Source: Cordilura impudica (Eukaryota > Arthropoda > Insecta > Diptera > Scathophagidae). Taken from it: a stretch of DNA of 64,000 bases. Below are positions 10,410 to 23,392 of this stretch, one piece after another; positions within the stretch are counted from its first letter, which is position 1, and the number at the start of each line of letters is the position of its first letter. The stretch covers positions 32,506,032-32,570,031 of the forward strand of contig OY821518.1 of the NCBI GenBank assembly GCA_963682025.1. Reading direction: 5' to 3'. Under the pieces are notes generated by a model. The model ran no database searches and had not been told where the DNA came from. It worked only from the letters and a program-made list of their open reading frames with translations. The translations under genes were made by a program, and so were the position numbers.

Positions 10410-12359
10410 AAACTCACGAACTTAAGAATTGTAGTTAAAATTTCATCGTTTACCTACCACAGCTGTTTTTAATGTTGCCATACATACATATTTTAGCTAA
10501 ATTATTCTTAAATGTGTAGCTTTACAATGTTGCCAGATTACGTAAAACTGGAAATATTTTCTGCCATATGTATGCAAATACTATAATGTTCTACTAATAT
10601 TTTGTCATCTCTTACATTTTATTACTAGTTTATATTAATATAATTCAGCTTAGCTGAACCAAAGAGCTATTGTTGACCTAAAGAGCTATTGAATTAGAAG
10701 AGCGAAGTACTTAGTGCAGTATACCAAACTGAATTAAAAAGAGTGATCACAAAATTCAAGAAGAAATCACAACTCTATTCAATAATGAAAATGCTCCATT
10801 TTGGCTAATCATAAAGTTGTCAAACTGTCTTTTTCTTTTGGTTGCCAACACTTTTCAGCACAAATGGCGGCAAATTCAATTCACCAATATAAAAAATAAT
10901 AGTTTAATTTTTTTAGGCTGGTACGCAGTAATAAAATTATTCAAAAAGTAATATTTTTCTATAAAATGAAAATAACGAAATTATTTAATAGCCGCATTTT
11001 CTAATAATAATAAATATTTTGTTATAAAAATTTAAAAGAGATGACACACTAAAAACTAACTTCGCTGAGGCAATAATTGGGTATAAAAACTAAGCATAAA
11101 CCAAATCTTAGTGCTATGGATATTAATTTGTAGCATGAAGATCTGAAAATTTTCGTGTCTGATATTATTTTTATATAGGGACTAGGTCAAAAAATGAAAC
11201 AATTAATAAAGTCACTTACTTTTCTCAAAAACATTCTAGGGTCGTCTTATAGTTTGATTACAAAGTTTGCATGGACACAAAGAAGGACAGACAGACAAAC
11301 AGACAGATAGACAGAAAAATTTGAAAATAAGTAATTAACAACATTAATCACCATAATGCATCGCAGTGCAAAGAGCTTATGAATTATGAACACTTTCAGA
11401 AAACTTTCTAATCATGTCATCCATTGGTTGGTTATGAGCGAATTTCTTATTTCATATTTTTAATATTATGAGCTTAATTTTCGATTGTGTTCATGTTGAC
11501 ACCTATTTGTCGAATGTTTTACAATTTACGCATTAGGCATTTATGAATGTTTTTTTCACCAAAAATAATTTAGTGGTATTTACATTTAACCAAGTGTGAA
11601 TGTCATTAACAAGTGAAAACGAACACATTCTAACATTGAATTTCTACATTTTAATTATCCAAGAAAAATGAGATGATTTGTACTCTCAAAACGAAATTAG
11701 CCTAATCGCGGTCATTATCATCGAGATTCATTCAGATGATGCTTATCAATTTGATTGGATTTTAGACAGATTTAAAATCCCAACATGATAGTAGAACAAT
11801 TTTGAATCTTTTGTCCTTTTATAACCACCATATACCACCGAACTACTCTCAACATGCTATATGAAATTGCTGCAGTTAAAACACACAATTTCCAACAAAA
11901 CAATTGGTCCCTAATCGAATCAAAAAAAAAAAAAAATAATAACAACTATGTTACAGCAATACAATAGTTTTAATTTTAACTTTTATTAGTGGTACTCGAG
12001 GGTAAAATTGTAAAACAAACATTGCATTGATAATAAAAAAATGTTAATCAAAAACTACAATTGACAGATCACAAAGAGGGCAAAAAAAAAACACACTCTA
12101 TAGACAGCGCATAACTATTGTTCCTCATCGTTTTTTTCATGACGTCAAATAATGGGCAATGTTGAATGACATTAACATTTATTTTTAGGTTATAAAATAA
12201 AACATCTATGAGACAGACGTATGAGCGATATTGTCATTGTTATCATATTAGTCATACGCATTCATATAAAGTCACAGTTGTCCACATGGCTGGACACTAA
12301 TTTCTTCTATTATACTAGTTCGTTGTAAGGCAACTAAGTCACTCCTTGAATAATAATGA
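10410..12359. other. AT-rich intergenic stretch with one old repeat fragment
   Basis: No gene, RNA or element with recognisable ends is seen. The part 11080-11335 is an eroded plus-strand copy of the ~0.75-kb family described at 51885-52648 (AAAACTAAGCATAAACCAAAT, GACTAGGTC, then GTTTGCATGGACACA and a GACA tract). Confidence 0.5.
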
Positions 12360-12998
12360 TAATACATTTTAAAGAAAATGTACTTTTTTTTAAAGAAAAT
12401 TATACTTTTTTAAGAAAAGGTATACTTCTATTTTCTAGGAAATGGTTTCTTTAAAGAAAAGCACATCTTTTTAAGAAAAAAAAAAATAATGTTTCAATAT
12501 ATAGCAATTTTAAAGAAAATGCCCTTTTAAAGAAAAAAAAAACTTTTTTAATAATACTTATTTCATTAAGAAAAGGTAACTTTTTATGAAGTTACTTTTT
12601 TAGAAAGTGTACTTTTTTAAGAGAAAGTATTTTTTTAAATTTTATTTTTTAAGAAAAGTTATTTTTTAAAAAGGTACTTGTTTAAGAAAATATACTTTTT
12701 TTTTTTTAGAAATTACCATCTTTTAAGAAAAAATTACTTTGTAACAAAAGAAAATGTATTTGATTAAGAAAAAGTACTTTCTAAGGAAAGGCACTTTTTG
12801 TAAGGAAAGGCACTTTTTAAGAAAAGTTATTGTTTTAAGAGTATTTACTTTTCTAAGAAAAGGTACTCTTTTAAGAAAAGATAAATTTTTGAAAAAAAAA
12901 TTAATTTTTTTGAGAACAGTTACTTTTTTTAAGAAAATGTGCTTTTTAAGAAAATGTACTGTTGCAGGACTATTTATCTTCTTTAAGAAAATGTACTA
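12360..12998 (+). repeat. GTAC minisatellite, left block
   Basis: Degenerate tandem repeats of 16-18 bp with consensus near TTTTTTAAGAAAAGGTAC. Each unit is nearly palindromic around GTAC (AAAAGGTACTTTTTT). Interrupted at 12999 by a pogo/Tigger element and continued at 15204. The 87-residue frame at 12754-13017 is merely this repeat translated. Confidence 0.85.
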
Positions 12999-15201
12999 CA
13001 AGCGTTTCCCGATTTAACGAGCACCATCGTTGTCAGCCATTCTCGTTAAATCGAATTTTTCGTTAAATCGAGTACCATAGTAAATTGACCTCTTTTTACA
13101 AAAAACGAAAATAAAATAGTGTTTTTAAAGGGTTTTTATTTATAAGAAAATAGTTTAAAGCAAATAAAAAATTAAAAGAAACAATTCAAAACAATTTCTT
13201 TGAGATCAATTATGTAATACGTTAAATTAAAAAAAAAGTTTAGTTAAAAAAGTTGCGAATAATTGTTTGCTTTTTCGGAAGGCTTAAATTGCTTTTTACT
13301 GCATCTTCCTGGAGCTCTGTCAAAGCAATCAGTTTTGTAGAGTCCACATTATTTTGTTTGGCCCATTAAATGCACACATCAAAGCTTTTTATGGCATCAA
13401 CATGTTTAATTTTAGGCTCTTCATGTTCACTTTCCTCCTCGATTTGATCTTCGTTCTCTTCCATATTGTCGGTAAATTCGTCAGATCGCTCAATCCATAA
13501 GTTAAAGTCGCTGATCGAAAACTCAATTTTAAAAAAAGTATATAAAAAGAAAATATGTACATACATATGTAAACAAAGATCTGCTTACAAATTTACAATT
13601 TAAAATTACCGTTGGAAAAATTGTGTTTAACAATTGCACCCCATTTCTCATCGCCAAGGTGTCATCATCATGCCGTAAATACGAAGATAAGGGAAGATCG
13701 TCTTCTTCATCAAAGTGGTCGTCTGGTTCAAGGAGCTTATTCCAACATTTAGCAAGCGATAATTCAGAAATCGATTTCCAACCCAATGCTATTGCGGTTA
13801 CAGCATCAAAAAGAGAGTAACTTTTAAAAAAAGCAGCAACATCACTCTCCTGACTAGCGAGAGTGGCATATACGAAACCCATATTTTGCCATCTCTTGTT
13901 TCCTTGAAAAGGTCTTCCGCCGGCGGGTGAGATGATGCATTATCCAAAATCAACAGGGCCTTAAGCGGCAATTTTTTTTCACGTAGAAAGTGTTCAACCT
14001 GTTAAAAGCATAATTTTTGAATTTTTTAAAAACATAATTCTATGTGATAATTACCCGTGGAGTGAATTTTTCGAAAAACCAGTCCTTAAATATGCTGTAA
14101 GTCGTCCAAGCGCTCTGTGAGGCGGCATAATGAACTGGAACAATTTTGTTGCGGAATGCCCGTGGTTTTAGCGATTTGCCTATAACTAAAGGCTTAATCT
14201 TTTTGGTGCCACTAGCGTTGCTGCACAATAGCACAGTCACTCTCTCTTTCGATACTTTTCTTCCAGAAGCATTTTTTTCATCATTGCACACGTATGTTTT
14301 ATCCGGTAAAACGTTCCAAAATAACCCTGTTTCGTCAGCATTAAATATTGCATCCTTTGATAAAGCGTTCGCAGCGATGAGTTCCTTAAAATGCTTCTTA
14401 AATGGCTTTACTTGTGTCCAATCGGCTGACAATTTTTCACCACATTGCTTCAAAAGCCGTATGCCAAATCTCTGTTTAAAACGAGTAAGCCAACCATGAC
14501 TCGCGTTAAAATTTCCATCATACAGCCTTTTGTGTGTCTTTAGCTTTTTGCTTTATTATGGCTCCTGTGACGGGGAAATCAGCGTTTCGTTGTGTCAGAA
14601 ACCAAGAATACAGCTTTTTCTCCATGTTTGGGAATTCACCAGCCTTCACGGCTTTTCTTTTCTTAGAGGTGTAGCACATGTAGTCAACATTTCTTAAAAG
14701 TTTATCTTTATTGTGCATACAGTTGATGATTTTAACCGAAATTCGTTACAAAGATCTGCAACACGTTTTCCGTTCTTATGGAGATCAATAATTGTTAATT
14801 TTGTCTTTAAATCTAATCGTTTTCTGGCACTCATTTTTCTTTTATTACACTTTACACGAATGAACTGATGATGCGAAAAATTTATTAGCACATGTTTTTA
14901 AAGAAACGGCGTTTCTACTACATATGTAATATTTTGCTATTCTCTTTTTTGTTTTTGCCTTTTACTATGTAATATTTGGCTATTCTCTATTTTGTTTTTT
15001 CTTTTTTTTTATGTGATTCCCCGTTTAAGGAACGTACGTTATTATTTAAACTGGTAAACAAAAATATGTAATTTTGCTCGTTAATTCGAGTACTCCAGTG
15101 TCAAAAATCTCGTTATTTAAGGTACTCAATAGAAGAAATTTGGGTGCTCGTTATATCGAGTTCTCGTAAAAACGAATACTCGTTAAATCGGGAAACGCCT
15201 G
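12999..15201 (-). mobile_element. pogo/Tigger-type transposon, 2203 bp, TA target duplication
   Basis: Terminal inverted repeats read CAAGCGTTTCCCGATTTAAC at the left and CAGGCGTTTCCCGATTTAAC from the right; TA flanks both ends (12997-12998, 15202-15203). Several subterminal copies of CTCGTTAAATCGA-like motifs lie at both ends (13040-13075 and 15080-15190), plausible transposase binding sites. The transposase lies on the minus strand. The element splits the GTAC minisatellite. Confidence 0.9.
13366..14834 (-). pseudogene. pogo/Tigger (CENP-B/Jerky-like) transposase, broken
   Basis: The start is MSARKRLDLKTKLTIIDLHK at 14834, a CENP-B-type helix-turn-helix. After a frameshift near 14700 comes the second DNA-binding domain (KLYSWFLTQRNADFPVTGAI), and after another frameshift near 14490 the DDE domain. 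This has NADETGLFWNVLPDKTY (first acidic site) and, after a gap at 14040-13990, LILDNASSHPPAEDL (second). The third-acid region (VSYMPLSL) is cut short near 13865, and a shifted frame continues as YSLFDAVTAIALGWKSISEL to an acidic tail ending at 13366. At least three frameshifts or deletions make it inactive. Related host proteins (CENP-B, Jerky) are domesticated, but this copy lies within its own terminal repeats and is a plain transposon gene. Confidence 0.88.
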
Positions 15202-15203
15202 TA

Positions 15204-17690
15204 TTTACATATACTTTCCAAGAAAGAGTACTATTATAAGAATATTTATTTTTTTAATAAAAGTTACTGCATTAAAAAAATTTACTTATTTATGAAAAGC
15301 TAAATTTTAAAGAAAAGATACTTTTTTAAGAAAATAATACATTTCTAGTTAAATTTACGTTTATAAGAAAATATACATTTTTAAGGAAATGTCCGTTGTA
15401 AAAAGATTTACTTTTTTATGAATAACTAAATTTTAAAGAAAAGGTACTTTTTTAAAAAAAGATACATTTCCAGGAAAATATACATTTATAACAAAATATA
15501 CTTTTAAAGAAACGTCCATTGTAAAAATATTCACTTTTTCAGGATAATTTACTTACTTTTTTAAGAAAAAGTATCGTTTCCAGAAGAGGTATTATTTTAA
15601 GGATTTGTTCTTTTTTAGGAAAATGCACTTTAAAAAATTTTAGAAGATACTCTTTAAGAAAATATACTCTTATATACTTTGTAAGAAAATATACATTTTA
15701 AGAAAAACTTAATTATGTATTAAGAAAGATACTATTTAAAAAAGGTATTTTTTAAAATGATTTTTTAAGTGGTACTTTTTGATAAAGGTTCATTTTTATA
15801 AGGGTAAATTTTTTATAAAATTAATTTTTTTAAAAGGTTAGTAAAAGTATCATTCTAAAATGTGGTAAAAGTACCATTCTAAAAATGGTGCTCTCTAAAT
15901 AATAGATACTTTTTTATTAAAAGGTACTTTTTTAACATAAGGTAATTTTTTAATAAAAGGTACTTTTTTCATAAAGGGTACTTTTTTAATAAAAGGCACT
16001 TTTAAATAAAAGTTACTTTTGTAATAAAAGGTACTTTTGTAATAAAAGGTACTTTTTTTAATAAGAAGTCCTTTTTTATTAAATGGAACATTTTTAATAA
16101 AAGGTACTTTTTTAATAAAAGGTACTTTTTTAATAAAGGGTACTTTTTTAATAAAAGGTATTTTTTAAAATGATTTTTTAAGTGGTACTTTTTGATAAAG
16201 GTACATTTTTATAAATGTAAATTTTTCATAAAAGTAATTTTTTTTGAATGGTTAGTAAAAGTAACATTCTAAAATGTGGTAAAAGTACCATTCTAAAAAT
16301 GGTACTTTCTTAACAATAGATACCTTTTTATTAATAGGTTCTTTTGTAACAAAAGGTACTTTATTAATAAAAGGTACTTTTTTAATAAAGGGTACTTTTT
16401 AATAAATGGCACTTTTTAATAAAAGGTAATTTTTTAAATAAGAAGTACTTTTGTAAAAAAGGTAATTTTTTTAAATAAGAAGTACTTTTTTATTAAATGG
16501 GACTTTTTTAACAAAAGGTCCTTTTTTAATAAAAGGTACTTTTGTAATAAAAGGTACTTTTGTAATAAAAGGTACTTTTGTAATAAAAGGTACTTTTGTA
16601 AAAAAGGTAATTTTTTTAAATAAGAAGTACTTTTTTATTAAATGGGACTTTTTTAACAAAATGTCCTTTTTTAATAAAAGGTACTTTTTTAATAAAAGGA
16701 TATTTTTTAATAAAAATGTACTTTTGTAATAAAAGGTACTTTTGTAATAAAAGGTACCTTTGTAAAAAAGGTACTTTTGTAATAAAAAGTACCTTTGTAA
16801 AAAACTACTTTTGTAAAAAAGGTACTTTTGTAAAAAGATACTTTTGTAAAAAAGGTACTTTTTTTTAATAAAAAGTACTTTTTTGTAATAAAAAAGTACT
16901 TTTTAAAAAAGTACTTTATTAAAAAAGTACTTTTTCAATCAAATTTAATTTTATAGAAAGGTACTTTTATTAAAAAGGTAAATTTTTGACAAAATAGTAA
17001 ATTTTTAATAAAAGTTGTTTTTTAATAAAATAAGAGGTACTTTTTTGGGACAGAAAATCTTTTTAGGAAAAGGTATTTTTTAAGAAACGATATTTTTTTT
17101 AAAGAATTTGCTATTTTTTAGGAAAATGTACTTAAAAAAATGTATCTTTTTAAAAAAAAGGTACTTTTTAAGAAAATATACTTTTTAAGGAGAGGTTTTT
17201 TTTAATAAGAAAAGGTACTTTTTCATGAAAGGGTACTTTCTTGAGAAAAGGAACTGTTTTAAGAAAAAGTACATTTTAAGAAAAAGCAATTATTAAGAAA
17301 GATACTTTTTTAAAAATAATTTTTTAAACGGTACTTTTTTAAAAAGATACCTTTTTTATAAAGGTTAATTTTTTATAAAGTTACATTTTTTGAAATGGTT
17401 AGCAAAAGTACCATGCTAAAAAATTTTGCTTTTTTAATTAAAGGTCGTTGTTTAGTACAATGTACTTGTTTAATAAAAGGTACTTTTTTAATGAAAGGTA
17501 CTTTTTTAATAAAAGTTACTTTTTTTAATAAACGATACTTTTTTAATAAAAGGTACTTTTTTTAATAAAAAAATGCATTTTATAAAAATATACTTTTATT
17601 AAAATGGTACCTTTTTAATAAAAGTTGCTTTTTTAATAAAATAACTTTTTTAAGAAATAACTTAACCCATAAAAACAAAGTTTTTATTAA
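15204..17690 (+). repeat. GTAC minisatellite, main block
   Basis: About 2.5 kb of imperfect 16-18-bp units (TACTTTTTTAATAAAAGG and variants). Unit spacing drifts, and there are local higher-order duplications: a ~340-bp stretch around 15740-15900 is repeated at about 16155-16320 (ATTCTAAAATGTGGTAAAAG), and short homogeneous runs occur around 16520-16620. No coding potential. Confidence 0.9.
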
Positions 17691-17714
17691 AACTCTTTCT
17701 TTCCTTATGCATAT

Positions 17715-18190
17715 TAGTTTTGAATCTCCCCGTGACTGTGTGTGACTTTGGGTGGCTATTTTAAAATTAATCTTTGGTCACAAGTCTATGGACCAAGTTT
17801 CAGATCGATCGGATGAGGGGAAATGGGGTTTAAATCACTCCGCAACTGTGCGTGACTATGCGTGACTGTGTGTGACTATCTTAAAATTAATCTTTGGTTA
17901 CAACAAGTCTATCGACAAAGTTTCAGATCGATCGGATGAGGGGAAATGACATTTAGATCACTCCGTGACTGTGCGTGACTATGCCTGACTGTGCGTGACT
18001 ATAGCGAAGTTAATCTTTCTTTACAGCAAGTGTATGGATCAAGTTTCAGATCAATCGGATGAGGGGAAATGACATTTATATCACTCCGTGACTACTCCGA
18101 AATTAATCTGTAGTCACAACAAGACTGTGCGCCAAGTTTCAGATCAATTGGATAAGGGGGAATGGGGTAGCCCCAAGACAGACAGACAGA
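17715..18190 (+). repeat. four tandem copies of a ~120-bp repeat, ending in a GACA tract
   Basis: Each copy has CTCCGTGACTGTGCGTGACT, a TTAATCTTTGGTCACAACAA block, and GTTTCAGATCGATCGGATGA followed by GGGGAAATG. The array ends at a (GACA)n tract and the phrase GAGAGTATGAGTTAA, after which the GTAC minisatellite resumes (18235-18420). The same order recurs at 32702-33075. Confidence 0.85.
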
Positions 18191-18234
18191 CAGACAAATA
18201 GACAGAGAGTATGAGTTAAAAGAAAGTGTGTAAA

Positions 18235-18420
18235 AAAAAAACTTTTTAAGAAAAGATACTTTTTAAGAAACGAAACTTTTTTTTTTTGAAAGAAATTACT
18301 TTTTTTAAAAAAGGTATTTTTAAAATAATGTACTATTTTAAAGAAATTTAATTTTTTAAGGAAAATGTACTTTAATAAAAGGTACTTTTCTAAAAGGTAC
18401 TGTTCTAAAAAGGTACTCTT
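18235..18420 (+). repeat. GTAC minisatellite, right block
   Basis: Short continuation of the 16-18-bp repeat (CTTTTTAAGAAAAGATACTT) after the 120-bp repeat array. It ends where a GACCGACTATA-family repeat begins. Confidence 0.75.
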
Positions 18421-18424
18421 TATT

Positions 18425-19133
18425 CTCTATACCACTATGTGGTTATTAAATTGATCGACTCAGAATCACTTTCTGAGTCGATTTAGCTATGTCCGTCCGT
18501 CAGTCTGTCTGTATGTCCATCTAAATCAAGTTTGTAATCAGAAATATGAATATATTTTAGTGAAATTTGGTATAAAAGCTTCTATCGACCATAGGACGAA
18601 TGCTGTTGATATTGGTGAAAATCGGTGCATGTTCAGACTTTGTCTGACACAACTGACCCATATGAGACCGACTTAAATTGCCATAAGATTTAAATTATCA
18701 CATAGATCTCGTTCAAATTAGGTTTGTGCGTTTTTATTACGTCCCTTAATCAGTAGTCCGAAAATAAACCCTATAGGACAATTCTTAAACATAGTCTTCA
18801 TATAAAGCTGCTTTGCGATCTTCATTAAACCTACCAAAAACAAAAATATTCCACAGATTTTTCTCAAATTCGGTTTGTATATGTTTTGTGAAAAAAAGAA
18901 GTAATATTAGCAAATATGGTCGGGATCAGTCCATTTTTCAATATAGACCCCATACGAATATAGCAACCGATATGAACTTTTTCAAATCTACAGGCAAAAA
19001 ATTAATAAAAATTCCACTCAAACCAAATCGGTTTATGCTTATTTTCTATATCCAACTAGTTGGACCCAAGACCAATTTTTGAAACGCATGGAATACCCTA
19101 ATTGCATAGTCGGTCTAGATCGACTATAATTTT
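18425..19133 (-). repeat. GACCGACTATA-family interspersed repeat (about 0.7 kb)
   Basis: Inverted copy of the family best seen at 51885-52648. It begins CTATACCACTATGTGG, has CGACTCAGAATCACTTTCTG and GTCCGTCCGTCAGTCTGTC, and ends ACGCATGGAATACCCTA ... GTCTAGATCGACTATAA. No convincing gene; small frames inside are chance. Confidence 0.8.
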
Positions 19134-20374
19134 CTTGTTTAATTTACTTTTTTCAGAAAAGATATTTTATATGATTCTAGTTATTATATTGATTCTAGTT
19201 ATTATATTATATTAGGTCTGATTGATAATTTTATTAAATTAAATACAAGTCATACGGCATTACAGAGTAAATGAATTAGCAGGCTGAGAGATTTAGATTG
19301 ACAATTCAGAATATCCGAAGATGCCTAAAATGGCTTGAATTTTATCAGAGATCTTTTCATGCTTTATATTTTGCGTTCATGGTTTTAATTACCATAAAAA
19401 TATTCAATAGACAGTGGCATAAAAATGAGGATGAATTTTTATGTATACCAAGTTAAGGACGATTAATTTTAGGAACCCCCAAAAGTTAAATTATGTAGAT
19501 TGAATTTACTCAAAAAAGTAATTTATGTGGACCCCAATTCAAATGTTATTTTAAATAAGGCAGAATATAGTTTCTTTTTTCTAAATACAAAGTATTGCAA
19601 ACATTTTATGGACTTCTTAAAAACTACACTTTTTCCATATTGAAGAAAAATTAATTTTATTTCTGTTTCTGTTTTTATTTTCCTGGCAAAACCAAGAATT
19701 CTCTCATTACTAGCAATATTTAAAAAACATGCAGTGCTCATCCGATTTGAAACAAATTTTTGTGCAAAACCATATTTTTTTGTTATTTTGGAAAAAAATT
19801 CCATACAAATACATGAAAATCTCACTCAAATTTGCTTAATGCTTATTTTATGAGTTCACAATTTGTTTTTCTTAAAGAATGCTTCTCAATGTTTGTTCCT
19901 TTGCCACAGAAAATCTTATATGAATCATTTGTATACGCAATTAATGCAATTTAAATGTGGCAAAATAATAAAAAAAAAAAATAACAGGTTGTTTTCAAAA
20001 TAATATATTTTGTGCAAATTTGTTATTATTTAGTTCTATAAAAGCAACAACCTTGTAACACTTGTTAAGCATCGTTTAAATTTATATTAAAATAAAAAAA
20101 ACCATAAATTTTTCAAAGTTTAAAATAAATCATAGATATTTAAAGAAAAACAAAACTTATTTTTAAATTGTGTCACAAATTTTGTTTGGCTTTTATGTTG
20201 AATAAAGGAAATTTAATTGATTTGTATTTACGTTAAATAGGAAATTTGTCTAATCATTACCAATTTACCTATTAACACTAAATACAAGTCATTTTTTTTT
20301 GTTTTTGGCATAAGGAATGGTTTACTTTAAATTACATTTAGGTCAAAAACTATGATGTTATAAAATAATTATAA
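19134..20374. other. AT-rich stretch, nothing recognised
   Basis: No repeat family, element ends or conserved protein could be recognised. The minus frame at 19523-19825 (100 residues) shows no familiar motif and has the composition of AT-rich DNA, so I do not call it a gene. Confidence 0.4.
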
Positions 20375-20669
20375 CTAGCAGATTCCAGCCCTCGAAATTC
20401 GAGTGCAAATTCTAGGATTTTTTTTACATTAAATAAAGACCCTAAAGGTATGCCAATCAATTATAGCCAATTCTAATTTTATGTTTGTGTTAATAGCAAC
20501 TTTAAATGCAATTTACTCAAAATAAAGGAAAAAATTTAAAAATCTGTAAATCTGCAAAACGGCTAAAAAGAAATTCCTTTAAAATAATATACGTTTGATC
20601 AAAATCGGGATAAAACGGTAGAACAAAACATCGGTCACAAGAAATCGATTAGCCTATTAATATTATAAA
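20375..20669 (-). mobile_element. non-autonomous Helitron-like element
   Basis: Read on the minus strand it starts near 20669 with a TATAATATTAATAGGCTAATCGATTTC-type 5' end (first bases mutated), contains ACGTATATTATTTTAAAGG, and ends with a hairpin (ACTCGAATTTCGAG), GGCTGGAATCTG and CTAG at 20378-20375. The 3' flank is T, as expected for insertion between A and T. See 47915-48291 for the best copy. Confidence 0.75.
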
Positions 20670-20879
20670 TTATAACAGCTGTATAACCCATCTTGCAGAA
20701 TAAAGACCAACTTTTGTGCCAATGTTTTTTTTTTTTTGCTTTATTTAAAGTAAAAATATTTGATGCTGAACCTGATCAATTTCTAACTAAATAATTAAAA
20801 TGATAAAGATCGAAAATATTTGTAATAATTCTACTTATTCTCATAATTTATTGATTATATATTTTTTAAATAAATATAA

Positions 20880-21188
20880 AATTACATTAAATTGCATCTC
20901 ACATTGAATGCCACAAATGTCATAAATGTCTTTATTGAATTTGTTAATGTGCTTGTAAAAATTGTATATGAAAAGCCCTGTGTTGAATTAAAAAAAAAAA
21001 AAAATTGTACATAAACCAATAATGACAATAACACAATCGGTTCTCATTATAATAATTGCATATCACACGCCCTGTGTTGAATTGAATAGCATCTTAGGTG
21101 GCATAAAACTTTGAAAGAAAAAAAGTGAATGAAAAAATAAAATTTCCTAGAATTTGCACTCGAATTTTGAGGGCTGGGCTCAGCTAGT
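20880..21188 (+). mobile_element. truncated Helitron-like fragment (3' end)
   Basis: Only the 3' part is clear: TTTCCTAGAATTTGCACTCG, a hairpin, GGGCTGGGCTCAGCTAG ending at 21188, followed by T. Upstream bits (TTGTTAATGTGCTTGTAA) are diverged family sequence. Confidence 0.6.
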
Positions 21189-21266
21189 TTATATACTAAG
21201 ATGTTTATTTTTCATTATGGAAAAATAGTCCATAAAATTATATAATGAATTGGTTTTGCTTATAAA

Positions 21267-21657
21267 CTAGAAGATTCCAGACCTCAAAATTCGAGTGCAA
21301 ATTCTTGGAAATTTTAGTTTTTAACAAATTATTTTATAATAGAATCCACAATTGAACACTTTTTAAATATTGGTTTATTTCCAAAATTATTTTACAAATC
21401 AACACAATTATTATTGTGAATGAAGAAAACAAACTCATTTTTCTTTTCTTCAAACATGTTAACAAATTTAATAAACACACACATAGCATTGTATAATTTC
21501 ATACTCAAATAAAATTTATAAATTTAAAAATCTGTTAATCTGGTGGACAGCTAAAAAGAAATACCTTTCAAATAAGATATGCTTGGTCAAAATCAGAAGA
21601 AAACTGTTTAACAAATCATTGGTCACAAGAAATCGCCTTATATATTAGTACTGTAGA
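21267..21657 (-). mobile_element. non-autonomous Helitron-like element
   Basis: Minus-strand copy with 3' CTAG at 21270-21267, the 3' hairpin (partly mutated) and the internal CATAGCATTGTATAATTTCA block in reverse. The 5' end near 21657 is degenerate. It abuts a MITE at 21661. Confidence 0.7.
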
Positions 21658-21660
21658 TAT

Positions 21661-22203
21661 GGCCGTATTTATAATGAAAAGTTATGCAGTATCTAGCATG
21701 AGTATTATTTATAATGCACTTACTGCTGCGTTTGCTAAACTCAGATCAACAACCTTTCAAACACTGACTAAGTATGTATGTTAAAACAGTTGATGTGTGT
21801 CAAACTAAGCAAAACAATATATATAAATTATTTTTAAGTGCAAACAAATATTTTTTACTTTTCGGATCTTTTAAACATTTTTTTTTTGCATAATTTTCAA
21901 ATTAAAATAATTTTGTCGTAAACTTAACACTTGTTAATATAAATTTAAAAAAATGAAGGAGTGAAATCACACAAATTGAAATGTAAACAGAGTTGATTTT
22001 CACTATATCAGGTGGCATTAATGCAAAAAATATGGTGGCTTTACAAATTTCAGAGTTGTTTTTAAAGCTATTAGCTGACAGCAAAAAATTGATTATGAAT
22101 AAACTATGTGCTAACTAAAAACTAAGGCTAATCTTTTGACTAGTAAGAACATTGTTGAGCGCGACATGTAAGCAGCAGCCAACTTTTCATTATAAATTCG
22201 GGG
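21661..22203 (+). mobile_element. 543-bp MITE, copy 1
   Basis: The ends are imperfect inverted repeats of about 22 bp around CCGTATTTATAATGAAAAGTTA (left) and CCGAATTTATAATGAAAAGTT (from the right). A second copy of the same length lies at 28617-29160 with high identity. There is no transposase. The internal frame with MSIIYNAL is repeated in both copies but is short and unlike any known protein. Confidence 0.7.
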
Positions 22204-22699
22204 GTGTGTATACAATTAAAAATAATTGATAACATTTCGCGACTTTTTGTTAAAATTTGTAGCTTGCAGCTCAGGGTTTTAAAAATCCAAGCAACGAGTT
22301 TGGCGGAAGGATTGAGCTCTTTTTAATGCCCACTGTATACTAAGTATATGAATACATTAAACAATATATTTACACTCAACATTTAATTGTTATTGGGTAG
22401 ATGTGAAGATAAAAAATTAAACAAACATTTGTTTACAGTAATTTTTTATCAATTTCGACTACAATTTACTAAAATTAAAGAAGCGAAAAATTACCCAAAA
22501 ATTGTGGGTCATTTTTCATATATAATTTATGGGTCATTTTTCGTAATGAAAAATGGCTCACTTTTAAAAATGAAAAATAATCTAAAAAAATACGAAAATA
22601 GCGCAAAATTTTTTTTTTAATTTGAGGGAATTTTCTATGGAAGAGTTTTTTTTTGGCGATTTTTCATGGGGCAATATTTACAAGAGCCACCACTTTGTC
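22204..22699. other. AT-rich stretch, nothing recognised
   Basis: Between the MITE and the next repeat. It contains short direct repeats of GGGTCATTTTTCATA near 22505 and 22533, but no gene. Confidence 0.35.
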
Positions 22700-23392
22700 A
22701 TTAGGGTATAATGACTTTTTTCTGATGTTTGTAACTACCAAAAATATTTAACCTATTACACCGATCGACTCAGAATTACTTTCTAAGTCGATTTAGGAAG
22801 GAATGTCCGTCCTTCTGTCCGAGTATGTGTCCATGTAAACGTTGTAATCAAACTACAAGTCGCAAATATGAATATATTTTAATGAAATTTCGTACATAAG
22901 CTTCTATCGCTATTAAAATTGGAGAAAATCGGTGCTTGATCAGACCTAATCCCCATACAAATGACCCTTATACAATCGACTTAAATTGCCATAAGATCCA
23001 AATTATTATACATATCTTGATCAAATTGCGTTTATGTGTGTGTATTACGTCCATTAATCAGTAGTCCAAAAATAAACCCTATAGGACAATTCTTAGTCAT
23101 AGCTCCCATATAAAGCTGCATCCCGATTTTCACTTAAACCTATAAAAAACAAAAATATTGCACAGATTTTTCTCAAATTTGGTTTGTATACGTTTTTGCA
23201 AAAAATAAGTGACTGTATCAAATATCGTCATTTTTCCACCTAGTCGCCATATAAATATCCGATAACAACTTTTTCAGAACTACAGGGAAAAAATAATAAA
23301 AATTCCACCCAGATTTGTTTTATGCTTATTGTCTAAGACCAATTCTTAAAACGCATGGTATAGGGTATCGGATAGTCGAGCTAAAATTTGCT
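22700..23392 (-). repeat. GACCGACTATA-family interspersed repeat
   Basis: Inverted, older copy: GGGTATAATGACTTTTTTCTG, CGATCGACTCAGAATTACTT, GTCCGTCCTTCTGTCC, then AACGCATGGTATAGGGTATC. Diverged from the 51885 copy. Confidence 0.75.

Noticed and set aside
12360..17690. Regularly spaced repeats that at first glance resemble a CRISPR array
   Set aside because: Units are contiguous and degenerate with no unique spacers, and the DNA is eukaryotic.
19523..19825. 100-residue minus frame
   Set aside because: No motif, composition as expected for AT-rich DNA, no splice partners or repeat copies.
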